Of a DNA stretch of 64,000 nucleotides, positions 32,101 through 42,905 are shown piece after piece (position 1 is the stretch's first letter; each line of letters begins with the position of its first letter). The notes below the pieces were generated by a model. That model was not told the DNA's origin, did not search any database, and was given only the letters and a program-made list of their open reading frames with translations. Origin of the DNA: Hymenoscyphus infarciens (Eukaryota > Ascomycota > Leotiomycetes > Helotiales > Helotiaceae); the NCBI GenBank assembly GCA_001414345.1, contig LLCB01000104.1, positions 62,001 through 126,000 of the forward strand. Reading direction: 5' to 3'. Position numbers and translations under genes: made by a program.

Positions 32101-33652
32101 GATAAAATTAAGATTAGCGACTTGGAGACTGTGGTTAAGAATACAGAACAGAGTCTCGCAGAGGAACGTGATCGCACTAGGGAGTTGGAGGAACGACTTG
32201 CAGCTGAGCGTCATCAGAGAGAGGTTGTTGCCGGCAAGGAGAAACAAGAGGTCCAACAGTACATTAATGAGCTCAACCGAGAGACTTCAACCGCCAAAGA
32301 CGAGGCACGAAGATTGCGCAAAAATTTGACTTCACGAGAGGTTGAAGCTACAGAGTGGAAGGAACGTTTGATGGAGCTTGAGAATAACTTGAGAGAGGCA
32401 CTGGGTGATCTCAATGGCACTCGATCAAGCTTGCTTCATGTAAGTTTGGAACATGACTATGTAAAACGGGGCACTAACAAGTTAATAGTCAATCGCCAAG
32501 CTTCAACGAGAACTTGAGAACACCATGGCAGAACTTGAATCTAAGAAGAAAATGGTTGCCGAACAACAGCGCGTAATAAGACAGCGTGATTCTCTTCTTG
32601 AATCGCATGCACTGGAGGCTCGGACTCTAGCTGATGCTCTCGATAAAGAAAAACAAACCCATCGCAATACCAAGCATCAATTCGAGACTTTCCAAAAGAC
32701 TTCACAGCACACTACTCGAACTCTCACACAACACGAGACTCGCGTTCTTGAACTCGAGACGATACGAGTACAAGACAAACGAAAGATTGCAGCTCTAGAA
32801 ACCAGCATCAAAGATCAAATGAGCGAGCGCAACCAACTTCTTTTGATATTGTGGAATCGATTGAGCGCTATTTGTGGAACTGATTGGACTCACAACAACC
32901 GACTCATCAACGGCCGAGCAGTTCCATCTGTGGAGGTCATCTCCACCATGCTCCCCGGCTTTTCCAAGAATCTTCTCGCAGCTGTGAGAACCATTGAGGC
33001 GATCGTGAGCGATTTCAAATCCCGGGTTCGCACAATTGAGAAGGATCTTTGGAAGGAGTATAAAACTCTAGAATCCAATCTCGAAGTCCGTACCAAACGA
33101 CTCGACCGCCTCGAAGCCATAGCTCGTAGTGCCATTCCTGGTCCTGCTGGTGACACCAGAGCCGAGATAGCAAAATACAAGGATCTCAACAAAGCCCTGA
33201 AAACCGAAGTCGCCAGTCTTCGAGCCGCAAACGAGGTCCAAGCCGGCGCATACACAAACACCAGTCCCAGCCCCTCCGTCCCCACGGGTCCACGAAATAA
33301 ATCCGCGGAGAAGAGTCGTACTTCGACTATGACACGTACCACGTCCGCCTCGGCAGCGGAGACATTTGATCGTATTCAGACTGCTAGGAGTGCGAGTTCG
33401 AATCATACGCCTACGAAGAGTAATGGCACGACTTCCTCGGGTGGGAATGAGGATGGGTATACTCCTGATTTGAGGTGGCAGATTCGTCTCCAGGAGTTGG
33501 AGTATAAACTTAAGGCTGAGCGGGAGGCGAGGAAGACGGATCGGAGTAGTGCGAGGCAGAGGTTGCAGGAGGCTAGTCGGGAGAATGCCGAGTTAATGGC
33601 GGAGGTTGAGAGGAATAAGGTTAGGGCGCAGATGGGACAGATTGGAAGGTGA
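29134..33652 (+). CDS. apsB: ApsB/Mto1-type microtubule-organising-centre protein
   Basis: Recruits or activates gamma-tubulin complexes at spindle-pole-body and septal microtubule-organising centres. Two exons join in frame across a 49-bp intron (32440-32488: GTAAGT, CACTAAC, TAG), giving about 1489 aa. The start is the ATG giving MAEEEGG; six upstream codons lack an ATG. Domains: a disordered Ser/Pro-rich N-terminus; a centrosomin motif-1 (Cnn_1N) block near residues 445-520 (LKEQSNTIGRLSKENFDLKL); very long coiled coils to about 1300; and a C-terminal Mto2-binding-like segment near 1428-1489 (LRWQIRLQELEYKLKAERE). N-terminal and C-terminal signatures together support the ApsB/Mto1 assignment. 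The gene appears intact. Confidence 0.9.
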
Positions 33653-33686
33653 TGATGGAGGGTGCTTTGCTTCAAGGGGTAAATTT

Positions 33687-33707
33687 GATGGATGGATGGA
33701 TGGATGG
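33687..33707. repeat. GATG tetranucleotide microsatellite
   Basis: About five uninterrupted GATG units in the 3' flank of the ApsB/Mto1 gene. Confidence 0.9.
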
Positions 33708-34055
33708 GTTGTGTGTATGATTTGGCTTGCTATGGGATTACTCTTTTTGATGGGGAGCGGGGTGGGCGTTGTTTTTTTCTTGTTTTCTTTCTCTTCCCTG
33801 CCAAACTCGCCATCTCTCTCTTTTTTTTGTTGCTGCTCGTTATGAAATGCATACTTGCGTGGGCGCTCCGGGTTATCGGCTAAACTAAAGTCCAAAGTTT
33901 ACCTGAGAGGTTTTAGAAAGGAAGGAAGGGCGTGATGGGTGATGGGGATGGGGATGGTGGACAATGATGAGATGTATATTAGGCTTAATACTATGGTATT
34001 TTGATTTTCCTTCTGCAGCAGATGCCAACGCTTTGAGCGCTGAAGGAATCACTCA

Positions 34056-35369
34056 TTGGACGCGGCTTTTCTTCGCAGAACTCATGACTTTGCCATATGG
34101 TTTAAGGAGGAATGCTGGAAACTTAAAATACAGGCGCTCTCAAGGCATACAGCGGGATTTTCGGGCAACCTTCCTTCTCTCATGCATTTCAAATCTTGCT
34201 CTGTATATACTGGTAATCCGTCATGTTACCTACAGTTTTCAAACAATGGTGCTCTCCTGGCGTGTTCGGGGAGCAATAATTCGGTAACCATATTCGAGAC
34301 AAAATTCTTTCATGAAGTTCGTACCCTACCGCAGAATACACCCAGTACAGTTCTAGTTTGGAGCTTGGTTGCCGGGGTCAGTATCCATCTATTTCTAACA
34401 ACTCTTACAACTCTTACAAATATCCTACCCTAACCATGTGACACAGACTGGAATCACTATCAAAACAATCAGTTCCCCCCATGTCCTCGGCTTGGATTTC
34501 AAACTCAACCCTATCAAATCTTGTACATTACTTCCAGAACAATCCTTATACGTTCTCACTTCGAGCCCTACGGAAGCAAACCCATATTCAAGACATACCT
34601 TCTTTTCGGAAGACGGGTTATTTAACAAACTACCTTACAAAAGCGTCAGCATGACGGGGACAAAGAATACAAGCCACATCGGCCCAGCTTTCATTCCCGG
34701 TACAAACTTAGTTATCATATGTGACAAGTCAATGCAAATATTGATATACGAATTGGATCAAGGTTTTCGATGTCACTACCCCGTATGCAGGAATAGACTG
34801 CCCTTCGATTTTGAAGAAGGATTCCAGAAATTGTTTGTTCGGAGCAAAACCACGGTTTGGAAAAGACCCACAGTCAGGAAAGGCTAAAAAGTTGTTAGTT
34901 TTGAACCTGGAAACCCTTGAAGTTGCTCACGTCTTCGACATTCCACTGGAGGGGGACTTTATCATCTGGGGTGCGTTCTGCAATATTACAAATATCTAGC
35001 AAGCGAAAGTCAAGGCAAGTTTCTTACACACAACCCCATTTCCAATATTCGTTACCACACTTTTTCTAACCCCGAAGTATTCTACAGATGGCTGTATTTA
35101 TATATGGGAATGGAAGCTGTTATTTAAATAGAAAACCATGAAGCAACCTGGGGCATGCACCAGCGTGTCTTGGAATCCAAAGAAGCCGAATATGCCAGCT
35201 TCGGTAAGTGACGATGGCATTGTGAGAATGTAAGTGGAAGTTTACTTTTCAGACAACATCCATATGAAAGCTTTTTGCAATATCTGGATACTGACATTTC
35301 TGCAGATGGGAAATTGAGGAGGGAAATGTAGATGCGAAATCGAAGTGTGCAGATATTGATGAATCGTGA
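34056..35369 (+). pseudogene. WD40-repeat protein relic
   Basis: Pieces of a beta-propeller protein in changing frames. Visible parts are SCYLQFSNNGALLACSGSNN, a likely intron (about 34378-34445: GTCAGT, CCTAAC, ACAG), VSMTGTKNTSHIGPAF, the shifted KKLLVLNLETLEVAHVFDIP, and WD-like blocks DGCIYIWEW and SVSWNPKKPNMPASVSDDG. A last intron is canonical (35230-35305) and splices precisely into VRIWEIEEG before the stop at 35367. Lesions: no start ATG, a frameshift near 34860-34880 and a TAG near 34997. The final block resembles WDR26/Gid7-type repeats, but the family cannot be fixed. Confidence 0.6.
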
Positions 35370-36315
35370 TGGCTCTGGTATGCTTTATTCACCAATTGTG
35401 GAATTTACGAATCATGTTGCTACGTAATATCATTAAGTACTGGGTCTAGTACGTTAAGCTATCAAACCATATTATTCGAGAATATTAGATTAATTAAATT
35501 ATTTAATTCAATTGTCAAGTAGTTAAAAACTAACGAGTGGTAAATACTCATTCTTGCGAAATTCATTTATCGTGAAGATCCTAGACAGTTTGAATACTTG
35601 AGTTATTCCAATAAACTATAAAGACTAGCAAATTCATAGTATGTCGAGACAGATTTTAAATTTACTTGGTGGATAAAGCATACCAGCTCTTATTCGAACC
35701 TAATTCTCCTAGAAGTTCTCGCATAATATGGTTATCGTATATCAAGGATAGTTCGCATAGTAAAATAGAACAGTCCTGGAGAGTAAAGGCCGGGCGTTTT
35801 TATTTTGCCTTAATGCTGCTGTTTTAAGAATGAATGATGTTGATTCTTTGAATTCTGGGAAACTGGCCATCTTGAGAGAGTAAGTATTACTTGCGGCAGA
35901 AAAGAAATTGTATTTTGGAATGTTCATTCGAACGTTTTAGACATAAAAAAGAGTTTCTTAATATAAAATTTGTCCTTGTGCGAGTACTTCACATGGTCAC
36001 ACGGGACGGTCACAGAAGGTCGTGTTTTTAGATATTTGATACCATAATTGAAGCAATAAAGGGTTGAGTTCCGTTGTAAATTGTAGGTGAGTTGAGTTGA
36101 GTTGAATTTAGGCAACAAGATCAATGTCATGAATATGCCTCCAACAGAACAACAGAGCCCAAGATTACATTGCCATCTATTCTCCTCTCGGCCAAACTTC
36201 TCACGTATACAAAAGAAAACCCCACCACACAATTCATTTCGGTTGAGTCCAATCCAACGCAAAGACTACCTGGCTCAAACACTTAGTGCTGCACCAGTAA
36301 TATCCTTCTCAGCTC

Positions 36316-37885
36316 CTACTGCGAGACGTTCTCAGCCGACTCTTCCGCCTGCAAGGGTTGTGAATTGGAGTCGTCGTCAGATATCGATGCCTCCAAGGAA
36401 CTATAGGCCAACAAGTCCACCGGCACGGTCTCGCCATACATAAATGGAGGAATAAAGTGTTGATCGGAGTTCGGGGTGTAGTAAGCACAGAAATCAATCT
36501 TCCGCTGGCGGAATTGTTTCCCAAAATGTTGCACATTAGCTCGGATCAGATCAACCCTTTGTGCATCCGATTGGAATATAACTCGTCTTGAGTTGGCGGT
36601 AACTAAACTGAGACGACGCAAGTTCTGAGTGTCATTGTGCAATACCAAATTATTCATTAGGTCTCCCAACTCGGCGACTTCGAAGATTGGAGCGTGGAGA
36701 ATCTTCAGAGTTTGCAGCTGCGGAGGGAATCTGCGCTTAAGAAACGCCGTAAAAATAACGGAAAAATAGTCAACTTCCAAGGTCGTCAAATTCCACAGAT
36801 CGTGTGCGGTTATTAAGTTAGCAGGATGCCCATAAAGAGCAATTCCACCAACGTGCTTGAGATACCACAAAGAATGTTGCTGAAAGCCAAGTGCCCGGCG
36901 CACGGTACTTTGCTGCTCAGCCAGAACTTCCCAGTAATTCTTGTTTGTATGGTACATTCTTTCTCCGAGAGTCAATTGCTCCAAAGCTTTTGGTAGGGCG
37001 AGTAAGGTTTCAAGGCCGGCAGCGGAGATGTTGCATTCTTCGAAAATCAAAGTTTTCAACGCGGTAGATTTGTAGGCCTTTTCGTAGTCGTAGCGTCGAT
37101 ATTTATTAATTTTAGGTCCGATATCAAAGCAGGATAGTTTTATTGAGCGTAAAGTTGGGTGAAGGAAAATGACAGCGTCCTTGCCGAGTTCATATCGACT
37201 ACGAACCCCCATGTTAATATTATGTGGATTATGTGGATTATGTGGATTATGTGGATTTCCTATGCCAGCATTATGTGAGTGCAAAGTGACTATTAGATGT
37301 TATTAGCGTTCAAATCCAATTCAAATGTTCATATTAGTTTTCTGAAAGTAAATACAGGGACAACATGTAATATGAATTCAGATTTTGATGAGGCAAGACC
37401 CCAAACAATATGGAAAACAACTCACGTGACTCGAGATGAGCTAGAGGACGAGGGGTGATTGATGAATTTGTAGAAAGCGAGGCCTCGAACAGTCTCCCAT
37501 AGTCAATCCGTCCATGACTTTCCCAGGGTTTGTTGTGTGTCCATGGTGTGTCGTTGCAGCAAGGTGCTTCAATCAGTAGATGTCGAAGCTGAGCCATGCG
37601 ATACAAGAAAGGTTCGAGCTCTTCGATTCCTTCTTCCGCTGTAAATCGATAGCGAACAGCGATGTCCTGTATAGCAGAGAGACGTGCAGGCCTAGTAACA
37701 AAGCTCTTTGCAAGGACGGCTTTCACCTTCGAGCCATCCAGAATCAGGAGCGATTTGTAGATATGTGGCTCTGAGAGCAGTTGAAATTTGGAGCATGTGC
37801 CTGCGAGACTACAGAGTGTAGCCCGGTCATCAATTTTATCCACAATGGCGAGCAGGAGCTCGTTGGGGATGTCTTGGAGTCGCAT
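36316..37885 (-). CDS. F-box protein with LRR-like C-terminus
   Basis: Likely substrate adaptor of an SCF ubiquitin ligase. Exon 1 (37885-37426) opens with an F-box (MRLQDIPNELLLAIVDKIDD, then LCSLAGTCSKFQLLSEPHIY). A 136-bp intron (37425-37290: GTGAGT, GCTAATA, TAG) joins exon 2 (37289-36316) in frame, giving about 477 aa. Exon 2 starts with a (PHN)n run encoded by 9-bp repeats, followed by irregular Leu-rich segments (for example LKTLIFEECNISAAGLETLL, LTTLEVDYF, LQTLKIL) and an acidic Ser-rich tail. Target unknown. This is a common, fast-evolving family in filamentous ascomycetes. Confidence 0.75.
37221..37256 (-). repeat. 9-bp coding repeat (PHN)n
   Basis: Four consecutive ATTATGTGG units (plus strand) encode Pro-His-Asn repeats just downstream of the 3' splice site of the F-box gene. 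Confidence 0.85.
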
Positions 37886-38039
37886 GTTTGTATATTCAAT
37901 ATCGACCCTGCGTTGTATCGACGCTGGCGTGTTGTGTTGTGTTTTGTGAAGGTGGGAAGCAACCTGGATTCAATCAAGGTGGTGGGTCTTCGCTTAGCTT
38001 AAACCTATCATTGCGCCAGCTCTGTTGTGACGTTCATTC

Positions 38040-39370
38040 TTATCTCACGTGCTGATGCTAGATTTGAGATCTCTTAATCAGTTAATTATTAACAGAAGGC
38101 TTCTCGAATAACTTTACAACGATTCTTATATAAGAAATTATAATCTAGAAGTTATAAATATACTATAACTTATTTTAACACGTGATTTTTCCTAAGATCC
38201 GAAAGTAATTATTCGTTTCGATTATATACTTACTCGATAGTTTAAGTTATTTACTATCTATACTCTCTTTCTCTTTTTAAACGTTTTAACTAGAGACTAT
38301 TATTAAATTCTTAGAAGAAAAATAAATTAGAATATTAAAAAGTATAGATACTTATAAGCTAATTATAAGAACTCTATTAAAAACTAGTATCTACTCTCTA
38401 AGATTTATTAATAATCTAACTTAATATTAAAAATATAAATCTATAGTTATAGGTAATATTTTCTAATAACTATTCTTCTAAATATAGCTTTTCTAGCTTA
38501 AAAATTAGTATCTCTTTAGCTATTATTATACTAAGTATAATTTAGTATAGTGCGGTTCTTATAATAGTAGAAAATATATACTATTATAAAGAAGATATAT
38601 AGAAGTACGTTTAATAAATACTAGACTCTAATATAATAGAAAAGACTAAATTAGCTTTTCTAATTAAAAGAATTAGAGTCTCTATATATAAGAGATTAGA
38701 TAAAATAAAAGTTTAATAATACTAATAAAACCTAAATAATATAAATCATATAATAGCTAAAACCTAACTAGTAAGTAAGCTTAGTAATTCTAAATATTTA
38801 GTTATTATATCTCTTTTACTTATAGCTAATTAGATAAGTTATTATACCTTCTCGCTACTTTTATAAGAAGCGAATCTAGGTACCTAGTCTAGGTACTTCT
38901 GCTTGATTATTTAAACTCTACTAATTAGCCTTATATTCTCTAAGTAGGATCCTCTTCGTAAGACTTATACTCTCTAAATTAATAGCTATTCTATTCTAGA
39001 TAATCTTCTTATTTATAACTCGATTTTCGAAGCGTAAAGTTATCTATAACATGTCTCTTAGAGAAGAGCACTTATATAACTCTATAGTAAGATATATAGA
39101 AGATGTTTAATAACCTCTAAGTGAGATAGTAGCGAATACTAAATTAGATAGCTATTAACTCGTATGTCTTTGACCCCGGCAATAACCGCTAATAACTATA
39201 TTATTTATTTCGTATATAAGAAGGCCTTATTTTAGACTAGATCAAAAACAACTTCTTCCTCTACGTCCTCTCTCTATCACTGTTTCTTTATCTATACTAT
39301 TATAAGAAAGGTTAAGCTCTCTCCTAAACATCTTTCGCCTATATAGGCGCCTTTTAAGAATTGTAACATT
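38040..39370. other. AT-rich RIP-like block, no genes
   Basis: Extremely AT-rich, dense TAA/TAG in all frames, few CA or TG dinucleotides: the pattern left by RIP on a repeat. No terminal repeats or coding relic that I could define. Just to the right (about 39430-39445) a short TGGTATC follows a decayed stretch and resembles a retrotransposon primer-binding site, but there is no paired LTR to support it. Confidence 0.6.
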
Positions 39371-40080
39371 ATTCAAAAAATAATGAAACTATATCAAGGT
39401 AGTCTAGACTTGATATAGATTCAAACTGCTATAGTGGTATCCAAACTACGATACTTAAATTTTTGTAAGCGAAACGAAGTAAGACGAGAGCATAGGTAAG
39501 GTATTAGACATACCCGATCAACGGGCTCGTATAATGTTTTGAGTGATATCATACAGATGTATTGAAAAGAGAAGTGGAATTAGAACAAGCTAATTCGCTA
39601 CAATAATACACGAATCCAATTTGATTTAACAACGGACGCCGGGACTCGAAAACGAACGAAGCCCCGATATACTACATATCAACTGCACACAATTGGAACG
39701 TCGAAAATACCACGTACAATTACCAGAGCTCGGGGTTCGGGCAGAATATACACTAGCCTTCGTACGAACCAGTATAAACCGGCACTCATTTTTGCGATTC
39801 TATTTCGCAGCACGTGGAACTAATTCAGAATTATCAATTGTAACTAATTGTTCCGTGCAAAACCTATCTTGAACCGATGACGTAAATGCGTCATATACTT
39901 TGCAAAAGGAGCTCTCGCTTCAGAATATTAGTTGGCGGGCTGAGAACTACCAGAGTCGCCTGGACCCCTGGGTGACGGTGCAGCTGCAGATAGCCATGGG
40001 GAGCTTGAGAGAGCAAGTGAAGGGGTACTCTAATGTAAATAGAAGGTGGTCCTGGTCTGCGAGTAAAGCATGCTAGCAGG

Positions 40081-40322
40081 CTCTACCGGGACGGAAAAAA
40101 GTTCCTTATTTACACCCCTTAAAAATCACTAGTTTTCAGCAACAGTGCGGAATTACACGATATTTAAAAAAATCAGAGAGTGCCTATAACTATTAATAAG
40201 TTAGATTAGAATTGTTCTATATTTTTTTATACATTTTTCTAGCATCTGTGGAGTTTTCGATTTCTATTTTAGTCCGGGGTGTACAGAGTGCAAAAAGAGA
40301 AGTTTTTCCCGTCCCGGCAGAG
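40081..40322. mobile_element. 242-bp MITE with GCAGG target duplication
   Basis: Inverted termini CTCT(A/G)CCGGGACGG (14 bp, one mismatch), continuing imperfectly inward for about 40 bp to ACACCCC. A 5-bp direct repeat GCAGG lies immediately outside both ends (40076-40080 and 40323-40327). No coding frame. Superfamily not assigned; a 5-bp duplication is unusual for common fungal MITEs. Confidence 0.8.
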
Positions 40323-40445
40323 GCAGGTTACATATTTCGAGCGAGAGCGGGAATCTTCCAAGATGTCACACATCCCTGCCCGGCAGAATAAGTACCTGGT
40401 ATTGCCTACCCTACCACTGTAAATCCTGCCCATGTCGTCTTCACT

Positions 40446-40736
40446 TCAATAAGGGAATTGTACTCCCTCCCATTTAAAATTCGGGGGTGTATAGAGTACA
40501 ACTATTTCTTTAGAGGGCGAGTGGAGTAGACGCAAACTATTAAGCAAAAGCGTCCTTGGACCCTCACAGGCGAAAACGATTCTAGGTATATGTTGACCTT
40601 TGCTCGTTTCGATCAACCACTCAGTCTTATTATTTGTTCTGATGACGTTTTCAATTACATCTCCAGCTATCGCTCGAACGTAGAGCGCCGTTGCGAATTT
40701 TGCAAGCCATAGCGAGCATGCTTCAGCAGTTCCCAA
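40446..40736 (-). pseudogene. Fragment of an FAD-dependent oxidoreductase (DAO-like)
   Basis: A 96-codon frame without any ATG reads IAGDVIENVIRTNNKTEWLI, then ETSKGQHIPRIVFACEG and a Leu-rich end. The order 'W-L/V-x-T-x-x-G ... R-x-V-x-A-x-x-G ... LL' resembles the segment of DAO-family flavoproteins preceding the second nucleotide-binding motif. N- and C-terminal parts are missing, so this is at most a relic. Assignment is by pattern only. Confidence 0.35.
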
Positions 40737-40739
40737 GGA

Positions 40740-41130
40740 TGTTATGTCTCTTAGGGGGGATGCGCGGAGGTTGATCTCGCCGGGCGAGAAACGGCACTGA
40801 TATTTATATTAGCCGTGAGCCGTACGGACATAAACTGACGGAGCGCACTTTTCCAGGCACCGCCCCCCTGGTTCTTCCAAGACCATACGTGGTTGCTGGT
40901 ACAGGTCTCCGCCTCCACCGGCACAGTCGTGAGACGGTGCAAGGCCATAAGTAGGGGATTACCCATGGGGTGGCAGTTTGCGGGTGACAGGTTGGGATGA
41001 TTACAAGCGGGCTCGCAGGCAAGCCAACGCCAGTGTGGTGTAAGCCGTACACCAGGGGGGGACACTGTGCGCCCACAACACCAAAATCATCACTTTTACC
41101 TCTAACTACTCTATAGACTAAACACCACAT
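40740..41130. other. GC-rich non-coding island
   Basis: About 390 bp of clearly higher GC than its AT-rich surroundings, with several overlapping frames and no convincing protein. It includes GC-rich motifs such as CACCAGGGGGGGACACTG. It may be part of a recently inserted repeat not yet altered by RIP, or a remnant attached to the adjacent flavoprotein fragment. Confidence 0.35.
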
Positions 41131-41731
41131 TTACGATGTCCCAAAGAGCCTACTACTCCTCCTCTCGGTCCTTTAGGCCCCGCGATTACGAATCACCTTC
41201 TAACATCGAATTAGGCCTAAAATACTATGATTTTTGATGTTCTCGCTTAATTATGATGCACGAGTTCTGTTCCCCACTGGTGGTAAGTGACTGAAGAGCC
41301 GCGAATCCGCCGCTTGTCTCTATAAATAATACGGATTCAGTTAATTATCATGAGCATGGTGGAGCCAAGATAGATAGGCTGACCAAATTCGACCGATAAT
41401 ACAATGTATCAAAGCAGAAATTTCGCCCACAGCGACTCTGTAACGTTTAGTCTGAATGAACCCGTCTTGGGCGACGACTGGCTAGCTGGAAATATCGTCA
41501 CCAGCATTCCGTCAATCTTCCTACCATCCCGCCTTTATTCTGATCTTGCCGCCTCCAGAAGCAGACATGCATCAATTCTGAGACTGGGTAGAGATTCTTG
41601 AATCTCGAATGGCCGTTGGCGAAACTGACCACCCTCACAACAACGGAAGGGGAAAAGATCGCATGGCCGACTAACCCATTGACTGAAGGTGCGCCAACCA
41701 ACGCTGCACCGCTATCTGCCAGCTGCAGGCC

Positions 41732-42040
41732 ATGGAATGCCTCGCAGGTGCACCACAGAAATCGGCATGCCTGTGGTGCGCAGAGTGGGGGCGAGATTTG
41801 GAGAACCCTTGTAGCACCTGCAGCTCTTTCCACCAGTCTCCCTTATGTAAATTATGCGCTTACGAGGAGCGCATTCGGGGGGCCAGGATTGTTGTGCGTG
41901 GACCTGTGGCCCATCAACATACCTTACTATCAGAAGTGCAGAACAAAGTGCTTGAGGCATTCGAAAAGAACAATTTGAATTCGGTGAGCAAATCAGGCAG
42001 ATCTTCGGAGTCTACACACTGTCTCCCCCAAGGTACATAA
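41732..42040 (+). CDS. Cys-rich small ORF, possibly degraded
   Basis: A 102-aa frame from an ATG with a CxxC pair series (CLWCAEWGRDLENPCSTC, then CKLCAYEERIR), followed by a helix (TLLSEVQNKVLEAFEKNN). The spacing suggests a small zinc-binding knuckle seen in many fungal orphan proteins. Upstream, the same frame continues protein-like for about 50 codons but contains TAA and TGA stops (MAVGETDHPHNNGRGKDRMA then stop), so the true N-terminus may be broken. Function unknown. Confidence 0.35.
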   Translation: MECLAGAPQKSACLWCAEWGRDLENPCSTCSSFHQSPLCKLCAYEERIRGARIVVRGPVAHQHTLLSEVQNKVLEAFEKNNLNSVSKSGRSSESTHCLPQGT

Positions 42041-42293
42041 ATGATGGCTGTCCCCGTTGGAAGAATCACTTTTCGAACAGCCATCCCATCACCGAGTTCA
42101 AGCCTGCCAGCTCTAAGCTTCAGATTCCAGCCTCCTTGTCTTTGGTACATACTCCCAACCATATACTCTCTCAAGTGTTCTCGCATGCTTGCTTCATCGA
42201 TCCATCAATCAATCAACCAATCAAGAATCCTTCAACAGTTTTGCAAATCATTCTTTATCATTCTTGAACACACATCCACCCAAAACAAACAAA

Positions 42294-42623
42294 ATGTCTC
42301 AAGCCAGTGCCTTCTCAACCCAAGCCATGAATGGTTCCATCGCCAGGTACACACTCCCATCTTTCCATAATTTAAAAAAAGAGACATCAAACTAACAAGA
42401 AGTAAACAGCTCAACCCACCCCGGGAGATCCGCTCGCAAGGTCAAGAAAGATGACAATGACATGTCCAAATGCCGAGTCCAAGACTACTTGGAAAATGAC
42501 ACACCTCACTCGAATTGGACCACCGGCGGGAGCCACAATGACAAACAAGCCACTCAAAAATCGCGGAGCAGCATGGCTGGAAAACTTTCAGCCTTCGAAG
42601 ACGCTTTTCACTCTCAGAAGTGA
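42294..42623 (+). CDS. Small two-exon charged protein (88 aa)
   Basis: Exon 1 (42294-42346) encodes MSQASAFSTQAMNGSIA. A 63-bp intron (42347-42409: GTACAC, ACTAAC, ACAG) joins exon 2 (42410-42623) in frame, ending at TGA. The product is hydrophilic and Ser/Lys/Asp-rich with segments GRSARKVKKDDNDMSKCRVQ, DYLENDTPHSNW and KSRSSMAGKLSAFEDAFHSQ. No signal, membrane segment or known domain. The clean splice and the intact spliced frame support a real gene. It is convergent with the AMSH gene. Function unknown. Confidence 0.65.
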
Positions 42624-42905
42624 AAGCCAGGAGTAACTGATATGGCAACCAACAAAAAAATCATGCGGAACGTAAAGAAGAGCAAAACCAATCACGAAAA
42701 GGCAAGTCGGTCTTACCCCACTCGAGTGCCAAAGAAATGGATCAGAACATAGACTCGAGGTGCACCTTACTAATATCATCTAGTTATATTCATGGTATAC
42801 ATGCTCAAAAAACTCCCAACCAAACCCGGAAGCCAAACGCCAACGCTGTGTTTTCCTTTCGACTGCCGCAAACCGGCAGACAGTCAAATCATGCTCCTCT
42901 CCAAC

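Noticed and set aside
39425..39450. Retrotransposon primer-binding-site-like TGGTATC
   Set aside because: Seven bases only, and no LTR pair or coding relic was found around it.
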